From NCBI GenBank assembly GCA_964638035.1, contig CAZWXD010000016.1, forward strand, positions 13,447-77,446: a DNA stretch of 64,000 bases. The letters are read 5' to 3'. The stretch's first letter is position 1, and every line of letters begins with the position of its first letter. This document shows, in pieces, positions 24,945 to 35,775 of the stretch. Source of the DNA: JAGGAG01 sp964638035 (lineage in GTDB: Bacteria > Gemmatimonadota > Gemmatimonadetes > Gemmatimonadales > GWC2-71-9). The notes beneath the pieces are model-generated. The model searched no databases. It worked only from the letters and a program-made list of their open reading frames with translations, and was not told the DNA's origin. Both the position numbers and the translations under genes were made by a program.

Positions 24945-25370
24945 ATGCCCGAGGTGAAGATCCGCAGCATGGACCAGGATGAAGATTTCGCAGCCTGGCT
25001 TACCGAGCAGCTCGAGCGCCACGCCGAGGAGGCGGGCGTCCAGGCCGGGTTCGAGGACCGGTACATCGGCCTCTCGGATGAGCTGGGCGACTGGATCGGC
25101 GGCCTCCGCTACTATGTGCGGGGCGGCGTCGCCCACCTGCTCGACATCATCGTGACCGAGGAGCACCGCGGACACGGCCATGCCCACCGGTTGCTTGCCG
25201 CATTCGAGGAGCGGGCCGAGCTGGAAGGTTCGCACCTCGCCGAGTTCTGGACGGACGATACGCGCGCCGAGGGCCTCCTGGGTGCGCTGGGCTGGAGCAT
25301 CGTCGTGCGCCGGCCGCGCTACATGAGCGAGCGTTCATGGACCCTCATGGAGAAGCGACTCGCGCACTGA
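24945..25370 (+). CDS. GNAT-family N-acetyltransferase
   Basis: A 141-residue GNAT. The acetyl-CoA-binding motif A is visible as HLLDIIVTEEHRGHGHAHRL, with the R/Q-x-x-G-x-G/A loop as RGHGHA, followed by a C-terminal strand pair. The substrate is unknown. GGAGG lies 5 nt before the ATG. It stands as an independent small gene upstream of the desaturase, 60 nt apart. Confidence 0.86.
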   Translation: MPEVKIRSMDQDEDFAAWLTEQLERHAEEAGVQAGFEDRYIGLSDELGDWIGGLRYYVRGGVAHLLDIIVTEEHRGHGHAHRLLAAFEERAELEGSHLAEFWTDDTRAEGLLGALGWSIVVRRPRYMSERSWTLMEKRLAH

Positions 25371-25430
25371 CCCCCCGCCGTTATCTTCCAGCATTGTCGC
25401 ACCGTCGTTTCCATTGCCACCGAAGGAACC

Positions 25431-26405
25431 ATGAGCCTCTCCGAGCAGGCGCGCGTGCTCCTGTCGAAGTTCGAGGTCCTGAAGGACCTCGAGGCCACCG
25501 TTCGCGACCTCATGGCCGCGCACGAGCGCAAGCGCTCGCTGTGGATGCCGAGCGACCTGATGGGCTACACCGAGGGCGACTGCATCGAGACGCACCTCCG
25601 CGGGCTGCGCGACCGCGCTCGCGGCCTGCCCGACGCCGTGCGGGCGGCGCTGGCCGTGAACACGCTCACGGAAGAGGGCCTTCCGCACTTCCACCGCCTC
25701 CTGGCGGTCTACCTCGACGACGACAGCTACTGGCGCACCTGGAACAACCTCTGGACCGCCGAGGAGGACCGGCATGGCCAGGTGCTGCACGACTACGCGC
25801 GCGACGCCCGCGTCTACAACCAGCGGAAGTTCGAGGAGCTGCAGTTCGAGTACATGCGCGCCGGGTTCCACCCCGACTGGGACAAGGACCCCTACCGCGT
25901 GTTCGTGTACACCACCGTGCAGGAGCGCGCCACCCAGCACTCGCATGCCGAGACGGGGCGCGTCGTGGAGCAGTACGAGCCCGGGCTTGCGGGCATCCTG
26001 CGGGAGGTCGCGCAGGATGAGGCGCGCCACTTTGCATTCTACCGGTCGGTGTTCGAGCAGGTCCTGGCCCGCGACCCGAACCAGGCCCTGGAGTCGGCGT
26101 CGCACATTCTGCCCGGTATCGAGATGCCCGGCGCGTCGATTTCGGGCTTCCGGGACTTTGCCGACGTCATCCGTCGCACCGGGATCTACGGGCCGCGAGA
26201 CTACCTCCGCATCGTGCAGGAGCAGATCCGGTACTGGAAGATCGAGGGCCTCACCGGCCTGAATGACGTGGGGCGGAAGGCGCAGGAGCGCATCCTTGCC
26301 ATCCCGGACCGGCTGCGCCGCCTGGCCGACCTCGTCGAGACACGAAGCCGGGCCAAGACGTTCAACTTCGACGTCGCGTTCAACCGCGAGTTTGCGCTGC
26401 CGTGA
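25431..26405 (+). CDS. Acyl-ACP desaturase (ferritin-like diiron)
   Basis: 324 residues. Two diiron half-sites are visible: AEEDRHGQVLHDY (EExxH) and QDEARHFAFYRS (D/ExxRH), with HSHAE and FVYTTVQERATQH between them. This matches the soluble FA_desaturase_2 family, such as plant stearoyl-ACP desaturase and mycobacterial DesA. The enzyme inserts a cis double bond into acyl-ACP using O2 and ferredoxin, implying aerobic unsaturated-lipid synthesis. A TATCTT box lies ~45 nt upstream. It overlaps the next gene by 4 nt. Confidence 0.94.
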   Translation: MSLSEQARVLLSKFEVLKDLEATVRDLMAAHERKRSLWMPSDLMGYTEGDCIETHLRGLRDRARGLPDAVRAALAVNTLTEEGLPHFHRLLAVYLDDDSYWRTWNNLWTAEEDRHGQVLHDYARDARVYNQRKFEELQFEYMRAGFHPDWDKDPYRVFVYTTVQERATQHSHAETGRVVEQYEPGLAGILREVAQDEARHFAFYRSVFEQVLARDPNQALESASHILPGIEMPGASISGFRDFADVIRRTGIYGPRDYLRIVQEQIRYWKIEGLTGLNDVGRKAQERILAIPDRLRRLADLVETRSRAKTFNFDVAFNREFALP

Positions 26406-26833
26406 GTGCCTGGCGCCTCGCCAGCGCCCTCCTCGTGATCGGCGCGGTTGCATGTGACCGGAAGGCCCCGCCGCCGCCCGTGACGGAGGGGGTTCCCTCG
26501 GGCGGCGCACCCGCCGACGTGCAGCAGCTTGCCTCCGAGATGTTCGACCTCATCGACCGGGTGGCGTCGTACCGTTCCTCGCACGAGGGGCGCCCGCCGC
26601 GCTCCCTCCGCCAGCTCGGCGTGGACAGCCTCGCGCCCAGCACGGTGCGGCGCCTCGCCGTGCAGGGGCGCACCTTCGTCGTCACGGTCGCGTACCGACG
26701 ACCCGAGTCGCGGAGGATCCTCGCCTGCAGTGCGGGCGAGGATGCGTTGGAGCAGGCGGCGCTCAACGAGGGGCGCTTCTCCGTGTCCTGTGACACGCAG
26801 GGTGGCATCGAGGCCTTCGAGGTGGTGCGATGA
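26402..26833 (+). CDS. Putative small lipoprotein
   Basis: A 143-residue protein with a lipoprotein signal (WRLASALLVIGAVAC, lipobox AVAC). The mature part has a proline-rich linker, a helix (VQQLASEMFDLIDRVASYRS), the phrase EGRPPRSLRQLGVDSLAPS and paired cysteines (ILACSAG, SVSCDTQ). The layout recalls pilin-like or type II secretion pseudopilin C-terminal domains, but this is not firm. GTG start overlaps the desaturase stop (GTGA), and its own end overlaps yggT (ATGA). Confidence 0.72.
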   Translation: MSAWRLASALLVIGAVACDRKAPPPPVTEGVPSGGAPADVQQLASEMFDLIDRVASYRSSHEGRPPRSLRQLGVDSLAPSTVRRLAVQGRTFVVTVAYRRPESRRILACSAGEDALEQAALNEGRFSVSCDTQGGIEAFEVVR

Positions 26834-27402
26834 TCGAGCTGGTCTACGCAGGCCTCCGCATCGCGGTGATCGTGGCCTCTGCGGCAGCGGGCATCGTGGC
26901 CGTGACGCACCTGCTCGTGCGGCGGGGCACGCTCACGCCCTTTGGAGCACTCCCCAGGCTCGTGCGCCGGACATCCGACCCGGTGCTCAAGCCCATCGAG
27001 CACCGCCTCCTCGGCGCCGGGGGCAACCCCCAGGATGCGTCGTTCTGGCTCCTGGGCGGCACCATCGTCGGTGGGCTCATCCTCCTGGCGCTGTTCCGCT
27101 GGCTGGTGCGCGTGATGGCGCAGGCAGCGTATGCCGGCCAGGCCGGGCCGGGCATGATGCTCCGGCTGGTGATCTCCTGGGCCTTCGGCCTCTGCACGGC
27201 GGCGATCCTCGTGCGGGTGATCGCGTCATGGTTCAGCGTGTCACCCTATGCACGCTGGATGCGCCCGGTCCGCTGGCTCACCGACTGGATCCTGGTGCCA
27301 CTGCAGCGCATCATCCCGCCGCTCGGGCCGTTCGATGTCTCGCCGATCGTGGCCTATTTCCTCCTCGTGCTGCTGCGGAACCTGGTCCTGGGATCGTTCT
27401 GA
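26830..27402 (+). CDS. YggT-family membrane protein
   Basis: 190 residues with about four membrane segments. The C-terminal half repeats the YggT signature: LVRVIASWFSVSPYARWMRP, then RWLTDWILVPLQRIIPPLGPFDVSPIVAYFLL, split by a short break. YggT proteins are linked to osmotic shock tolerance and cell division, but their biochemistry is unclear. The N-terminal extension up to about residue 80 is less typical. It overlaps the previous gene by 4 nt and ends at the start of the repeat region. Confidence 0.88.
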   Translation: MIELVYAGLRIAVIVASAAAGIVAVTHLLVRRGTLTPFGALPRLVRRTSDPVLKPIEHRLLGAGGNPQDASFWLLGGTIVGGLILLALFRWLVRVMAQAAYAGQAGPGMMLRLVISWAFGLCTAAILVRVIASWFSVSPYARWMRPVRWLTDWILVPLQRIIPPLGPFDVSPIVAYFLLVLLRNLVLGSF

Positions 27403-27406
27403 CCTG

Positions 27407-27430
27407 TTCACACGGAGTAACGGAGGGGAT
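27407..27430 (+). repeat. Partial copy of the CACGGAG repeat
   Basis: Begins TTCACACGGAG, continues AACGGAGGGGA after one base, and is cut short just before the first complete unit. It looks like a truncated left end of the neighbouring units. Confidence 0.8.
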
Positions 27431-27600
27431 TTCACACGGAGTAGCGGAGGGGAACGGAGGACCACGGAGGGGGGCCCACGCGCGACGACGCCCCGAACCT
27501 GCACCCCACACATCGACAGGTTGTGTATGGCCGTCGGGGGAGCCGGTTCCGCACCCGGAATCCTCCGCGAACCTCCGCTTGCTCCGTTGCTCCGTGTGAA
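27431..27600. repeat. 170-bp inverted-repeat-bounded unit, copy 1
   Basis: The unit begins TTCACACGGAG and ends with the exact complement CTCCGTGTGAA. Inside the ends lie further CGGAG-rich (left, to 27470) and CTCCG-rich (right, from 27559) arms. The central ~88 bp is not shared with copy 2 and holds a small inverted repeat, AACCTG (27496-27501) with CAGGTT (27517-27522). It encodes nothing convincing. It may be a non-autonomous mobile repeat or a structured RNA/DNA element. Confidence 0.8.
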
Positions 27601-27616
27601 CCCACCGCACCCTCCA

Positions 27617-27786
27617 TTCACACGGAGGAGCGGAGGGGAACGGAGGACCACGGAGGGTTCCCTCGCCAAGCGACGCCAGGTCGCGCGCCCACACAACAAT
27701 CATTGGTTGCCTGACCCGCTTGTGACAGCGGTGCCACGCCCCGGAATTCTCCGTGAACCTCCGCTTGCTCCGTTGCTCCGTGTGAA
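27617..27786. repeat. 170-bp inverted-repeat-bounded unit, copy 2
   Basis: Same ends and length as copy 1, with left arm nearly identical over ~40 bp and right arm nearly identical over ~40 bp, but a different ~86-bp centre. The two units start 186 bp apart. The sequence between the yggT stop and the metF leader consists almost entirely of these repeats; no gene was seen in it. Confidence 0.8.
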
Positions 27787-27820
27787 CCCGACCCATCTCA
27801 CCATCAACCGCGAGGGCCCC

Positions 27821-27849
27821 TTTACATATGCCGCCAAGGGCCCGATAAT
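27821..27849 (+). promoter_or_regulatory. Sigma-70 promoter of metF-metH
   Basis: TTTACA (27821-27826) and GATAAT (27844-27849) are separated by exactly 17 bp, each with five of six consensus bases. Transcription would begin near 27856, about 20 nt before the riboswitch, giving a leader of roughly 155 nt. Confidence 0.82.
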
Positions 27850-27875
27850 TGCACCTGAGCAGGTCAACTGACGTT

Positions 27876-27927
27876 CGTGGCGATTTGTGCCTATTGCGGC
27901 CACGTAAAACAAGCGCTAAAACGGCAC
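27876..27927 (+). ncRNA. SAM-II riboswitch aptamer
   Basis: The order of elements matches the SAM-II (SAM-alpha) class. The P1 stem CGTGGC (27876-27881) pairs with GCCACG (27899-27904). The conserved GATTTG follows P1 directly. The loop contains GTGCC (27887-27891) and CCTATTGC, the latter like the known Sargasso Sea metX aptamer. After P1, TAAAACAAGCGCTAAAAC reproduces the conserved 3' segment, and GGCAC (27923-27927) pairs with the loop GTGCC to form the pseudoknot. The class binds S-adenosylmethionine and switches off methionine genes. An intrinsic terminator follows and metF is next, so control is probably by transcription termination. Confidence 0.9.
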
Positions 27928-27929
27928 CC

Positions 27930-27965
27930 CTCGGGGGGCCGCCACGGCCCCCCGAGTTTCGTTTT
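27930..27965 (+). terminator. Riboswitch-coupled intrinsic terminator
   Basis: A perfect 12-bp stem (arm CTCGGGGGGCCG, 27930-27941 with 27945-27956) with a 3-nt loop is followed by TTTCGTTTT. It lies 2 nt after the SAM-II aptamer and 46 nt before metF. Its loop region repeats the P1 strand GCCACG (27941-27946), so the 5' P1 strand could disrupt it when SAM is absent. Confidence 0.9.
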
Positions 27966-28011
27966 GGGCCCTGTGGTGCCCGGCCCATGGCGGCAGCGCC
28001 ACGGAGTGTGC

Positions 28012-28871
28012 ATGAGCCTGCAGGTCTCGTTCGAGTTCTTCCCGCCGAAGACCCCCGAGATGGAGGAGACGCTCTGGCGTGCCATCAAGCGCCTCGAGCC
28101 GCTCGCTCCCCGGTTCGTGTCGGTGACCTACGGCGCCGGTGGCAGCACGCGCGAGCGCACCCATCGCACCGTCAAGCGCATCCTCCAGGAAACGACGCTC
28201 CTTCCGGCCGCGCACCTGACCTGCGTCGCGGCCACGCAGTCCGAGGTCGACGACGTCTGCCGCGACTACTGGAATGCCGGCATCCGCCACATCGTGGCCC
28301 TCCGCGGCGACCCGCCTCGCGAGAGCGGGCGCTACACCGCCACGCCCGACGGCTACGCCTGGGCCGCCGACCTCGTGGCCGGCGTCCGGCGCGTGGCCGA
28401 CTTCGAGGTGACCGTCGCCGCCTTCCCCGAGGGTCATCCCGAGTCGCCCTCGCCATGGGCAGACCTCGACAACCTGAAGCGCAAGCTCGACGCGGGCGCG
28501 ACCCGCGCGATCACCCAGTTCTTCTTCGAGAATGACACCTATTTCCGGTTCCTCGACCGGTGCCACAAGGCGGGAATCACCTGCGAGATCGTGCCGGGGA
28601 TCATGCCTGTCACCAACTTCCGCCAGATGACCGGCTTCGCCGCGACGGCTGGGGCAAGCGTGCCCCGTTGGCTCGCCACCCGCTTCGAGGGCCTCGACGA
28701 CGACCCCGAGACCCGCAAGCTGGTGGCCGCCACCGTCGCCGCCGAGCAGGTGCAGGAACTCGCCAGCCGCGGCGTGCGCGAGTTCCACTTCTACACGTTG
28801 AACCGGGCCGACCTCACCTTCGCCATCTGCCACATTCTCGGCCTCCGGCCGCAGCCCGCCCAGGCCCTGCC

Positions 28872-28875
<4 letters not shown>
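28012..28875 (+). CDS. metF: Methylenetetrahydrofolate reductase
   Basis: 287 residues, normal for bacterial MetF. The enzyme reduces 5,10-methylene-THF to 5-methyl-THF with FAD, supplying the methyl group to MetH. Typical blocks are FEFFPPKTPEMEETLWRA, FVSVTYGAGGSTRERT and HIVALRGDPP. FPEGHPES and TQFFFEND are further family blocks. ATG at 28012 follows ACGGAG by 5 nt; the longer frame upstream crosses the riboswitch. It overlaps metH by 4 nt (ATGA). Expression should fall when SAM is high. Confidence 0.97.
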
Positions 28876-32678
<3,803 letters not shown>

Positions 32679-32750
32679 CGGGGAAGAGAACCTCCCGCCC
32701 CCCCAACCCTCCACCTAGATTTGCCGCCAGAACCCGCACAAGGCTGCCCC

Positions 32751-33914
32751 ATGCCCGACCTTGCCAACGCCCCCCAGGCCCTCTCCATCCTCACCGAGGA
32801 GGAGTCGATGTTCCGCGACGCCGTCAGGGAGTTCGCGGAATCCGAGGTGCGACCGCACGTGCAGGAGATGGACGAGGCCGCAAAGTTCCACCCCGGGATC
32901 ATCGCGAAGTTCTTCGAGATGGGCTTCATGGGGATCGAGGTTCCCGAGGCCCTGGGCGGCGCCGGCGGCACGATCTTCCTGGCCATGCTGGCCATCGAGG
33001 AACTGGCGCGGGTGGACGCCTCGGCGGCCATCTACGTGGACGTGCACAACACGCTGGTGAACAACGCCATCCTGCGCTGGGGCAGCGAGGAGCAGAAGGC
33101 GCGGCTCTTCCCCCGGATGACCGCCGGGCTGCTTGGTGCGTTCGCGCTCTCCGAGCCGGCCAGCGGGAGCGATGCCTTTGCGCTCGAGTGCAAGGCGGAG
33201 CGGATCGACGGCGGCTGGCGCCTGACCGGCTCCAAGTTCTGGATCACCAATGGCGCCGAGGCCGGCATCTTCATCGTCTTTGCCAACGGTGACTTCTCGA
33301 AGGGCTACAAGGGCATCAGTGCATTCCTGGTGGAGCGCGACTTCCCCGGCTTCTCCGTCGGCAAGAAGGAGAACAAGCTGGGGATCCGGGCGTCGAGCAC
33401 GACCGAGCTGGTGCTCGAGGGGTGCGTGGTGCCGGACGCGAACGTGCTGGGCCCCGTCGGGCAGGGCTACAAGATCGCGATCGAGACCCTGAACGAGGGG
33501 CGGATCGGCATTGGCGCCCAGATGCTCGGCGTGGCGACCGGCGCCCTCGAGGCGGCCACCGCGTACGTGAAGGAGCGGAAGCAGTTCGGCAAGGCCATTG
33601 CTGAGTTCCAGGCCGTGCAGTTCCAGCTGGCGCAGATGTCCACCGAGCTCGAGGCCGCGCGCCTCATGGTGTACAACGCCGCGAGGCTCAAGGACGCGGG
33701 CCGCCCGTTTGCGACCGAGGCGGCGATGGCCAAGCTCTTCAGCTCCCAGGTGGCCGATCGCGTCACGTCACGCTGTGTCGAGCTGTTCGGCGGGTACGGC
33801 TACTCCAAGGAGTACCCGGTCGAGAAGTTCTACCGCGACGCCAAGATCGGGACGATTTACGAGGGTACCAGCAACATGCAGCTCCAGACCATCGCCAAGG
33901 TCATGCTGCGCTAG
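32751..33914 (+). CDS. Acyl-CoA dehydrogenase (short/branched-chain type)
   Basis: A 387-residue flavoprotein. Signatures are GAFALSEPASGSDAFAL and GSKFWITNGAEAGIFIVFA for FAD and substrate binding. ELFGGYGYSKEYPVEKFYRDAKIGTIYEGT is split here for length as ELFGGYGYSKEYPVEKF and YRDAKIGTIYEGTSNMQL; the Glu in YEGT is the usual catalytic base of short-chain and short/branched-chain enzymes. It introduces a trans double bond into acyl-CoA and passes electrons to ETF. ATG at 32751 follows AAGG, and a TAGATT box lies about 30 nt upstream. Exact chain-length preference is not readable. Confidence 0.93.
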   Translation: MPDLANAPQALSILTEEESMFRDAVREFAESEVRPHVQEMDEAAKFHPGIIAKFFEMGFMGIEVPEALGGAGGTIFLAMLAIEELARVDASAAIYVDVHNTLVNNAILRWGSEEQKARLFPRMTAGLLGAFALSEPASGSDAFALECKAERIDGGWRLTGSKFWITNGAEAGIFIVFANGDFSKGYKGISAFLVERDFPGFSVGKKENKLGIRASSTTELVLEGCVVPDANVLGPVGQGYKIAIETLNEGRIGIGAQMLGVATGALEAATAYVKERKQFGKAIAEFQAVQFQLAQMSTELEAARLMVYNAARLKDAGRPFATEAAMAKLFSSQVADRVTSRCVELFGGYGYSKEYPVEKFYRDAKIGTIYEGTSNMQLQTIAKVMLR

Positions 33915-34153
33915 CACGCCGCCGCACCCCACGCCCCAGCCGGCCCGCCCATCGGTTCATGGGCCGGAAACTTGCCGGCCTCTTCCGGCGGGGAGCCACC
34001 GAGCGACGGGCGACGGCTCGAAAGCCCCTGAGCCTGACTTCGTAAGCCGCTGCCGGACATGGCCTTGACACAGCGTCGGCCATGCCGGCACCTTGCCCCG
34101 TCCCCCGACCAGGCCGTTCCGGCGGCCGTTACCGCGTACCAACCCGGAGACTC

Positions 34154-35647
34154 GTGCCACTATCCCTCGCGTTTCGGCAGACCCGGGCCCTCCTCGCCTT
34201 CCTGGCCATCGCGGGCGCGCGTCCGGTCGCAGCGCAGTCGGATCCGTGGGTCGAGCAGCAGGTGTCATCCTGGTTCACCATGGCGTCGCGCATGGCAAAG
34301 GGCCACTGGGGCGTGGCAGTGGCGGACCAGTCGGGCAACATCCTCTGGTCACACGACGCCGACTCGATGTTCACGCCGGCGTCAACGGTGAAGGTGTTCA
34401 CCACCGGCTTTGCGCGCTCGGTGCTTGGCCCGTCGGCCGTGGTGCACACCCGCGTGCGGGGAACGGGAAGCGTCGATTCCAGCGGCACCTGGGTGGGCAC
34501 GTGGGCCCTCGAGCTCAATGGCGACGTGACGCTGGAGCGCATGCCGGGCACGGGCCCCCACCTCGCCGACCTCGCCCTGCAGCTTCGCGCCCGCGGCATC
34601 ACACGGTTGCAGGGGCCGCTTGTCCTGGTGAGCGAGTCGGGACCCGCGGTGGCGACCTGGCCAGACGCCTGGTCCAGTCGTCACAAGGGCCGACGGTTCG
34701 CACCGCTGGTCGGGCCGCTGATGTTCCATGAGAACGTGGTCGTGGTGGGCGTGGCTCCGTCGCGCAAGACTGGCGGGAAGGTGCTCGTGACGAGCGTGGC
34801 GCCGCGAGGGATCGAGTCGCTCATCACGGTGAGGGCAACGACGCGCTCGGGCCGGCGCTCCCGCCTCTCGCTCCGCCCGAGGGCAGATGGCGGCTGGATC
34901 CTCTCCGGCACGTTGGGAAAGCGTTCCAGGGGACGCACGCTGGTCGCCACGATGTCGCAGCCGGGGAAGGTGCTGGAGGTGACCTGGGCCCGCGCCCTGG
35001 CCGACGCCGGGATCACGTGGGATCGCGCGGCACGGCCACGAGCCGGAGACGAGGCGCCCGCCATCCTCGCATCGGTGCAATCGCCGGTCTTCGACAGCGT
35101 GGCCAGTGAAGTGAACCGGCGGAGCCTCAACCCCGGCGCGGAGCTGATGCTGCGCTGGGCTGCCCCCGTGGATGGCCCGGCCCGGCTCACCGCCCACGTG
35201 GCGAGTATCACCGGGATGCCCGATGCCGTGTCGCTCGCCGATGGGAGCGGGCTGTCCAACCAGAACCGCGCCACGCCACGGCTCTTCACGACCTACCTCG
35301 CGCAGTTCCCACTCACGCCGGCCGGCCGCGGCTTCACCCAGCTCCTGCCGCCCAATGGGTCGGGAACCCTCTACAAGCTGGCGTCGGGCCTCCCGTCCAC
35401 GGGCGTGGTGCGGGCGAAGACCGGAACGCTGGCCGAGGTCTCGAACGTGGTGGGGTACCTGGGGCGGCCCGGCGGTGTGCTGCTCATCGCGCTCTTCTAC
35501 GAGGGCCGCCGCACCGCGAGTGCACGGCAGGCGCAGTGGCGGCTCTTCCGCATGCTTGGTGCCGATGGGGTTTCCGTGCCCGCCGACACCTTCAGCACCG
35601 ACGATGGCGCCTTCGGCAGCGACGACGAGGCCCCGGGAGAGCCGTAG
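34154..35647 (+). CDS. dacB: D-alanyl-D-alanine carboxypeptidase (PBP4, S13)
   Basis: About 497 residues from GTG 34154, with a signal peptide (LAFRQTRALLAFLAIAGARP, cleavage near VAAQS). All penicillin-binding motifs are present: SxxK as STVK (Ser77-Lys80), SxN in GSGLSNQNR, and KTG in VRAKTGTLAEVSN. The S13 family trims or cleaves peptidoglycan cross-links in the periplasm. The start is not certain: GGAGA lies only about 4 nt before the GTG, and the frame is open up to 34082. The C-terminal tail is acidic (FSTDDGAFGSDDEAPGEP). Confidence 0.92.
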   Translation: MPLSLAFRQTRALLAFLAIAGARPVAAQSDPWVEQQVSSWFTMASRMAKGHWGVAVADQSGNILWSHDADSMFTPASTVKVFTTGFARSVLGPSAVVHTRVRGTGSVDSSGTWVGTWALELNGDVTLERMPGTGPHLADLALQLRARGITRLQGPLVLVSESGPAVATWPDAWSSRHKGRRFAPLVGPLMFHENVVVVGVAPSRKTGGKVLVTSVAPRGIESLITVRATTRSGRRSRLSLRPRADGGWILSGTLGKRSRGRTLVATMSQPGKVLEVTWARALADAGITWDRAARPRAGDEAPAILASVQSPVFDSVASEVNRRSLNPGAELMLRWAAPVDGPARLTAHVASITGMPDAVSLADGSGLSNQNRATPRLFTTYLAQFPLTPAGRGFTQLLPPNGSGTLYKLASGLPSTGVVRAKTGTLAEVSNVVGYLGRPGGVLLIALFYEGRRTASARQAQWRLFRMLGADGVSVPADTFSTDDGAFGSDDEAPGEP

Positions 35648-35775
35648 GCCTTCCGGCGGTCGGTAGCCCTCACCGCGCGATCGCCCCTTGCTGGACGGGT
35701 CGCGCCCCGGCCCGTAGCTTCTCCCCCTGCAGGTCGGCGCCCGGCCGGCTGACAATCCCTCGCCACAAGGATCCG

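Noticed and set aside
23408..25066. 552-codon minus-strand frame opposite the YfcC-type carrier
   Set aside because: Shadow of a conserved membrane protein; composition dominated by His, Gln and Gly.
27407..27786. CRISPR array or insertion sequence
   Set aside because: Only two full units, no uniform short repeats and spacers, no cas or transposase gene.
33944..33990. Hairpins after the acyl-CoA dehydrogenase gene
   Set aside because: Short GC stems (CCGGCCC with GGGCCGG) without a U-tract; in this GC-rich sequence they are not convincing as terminators.
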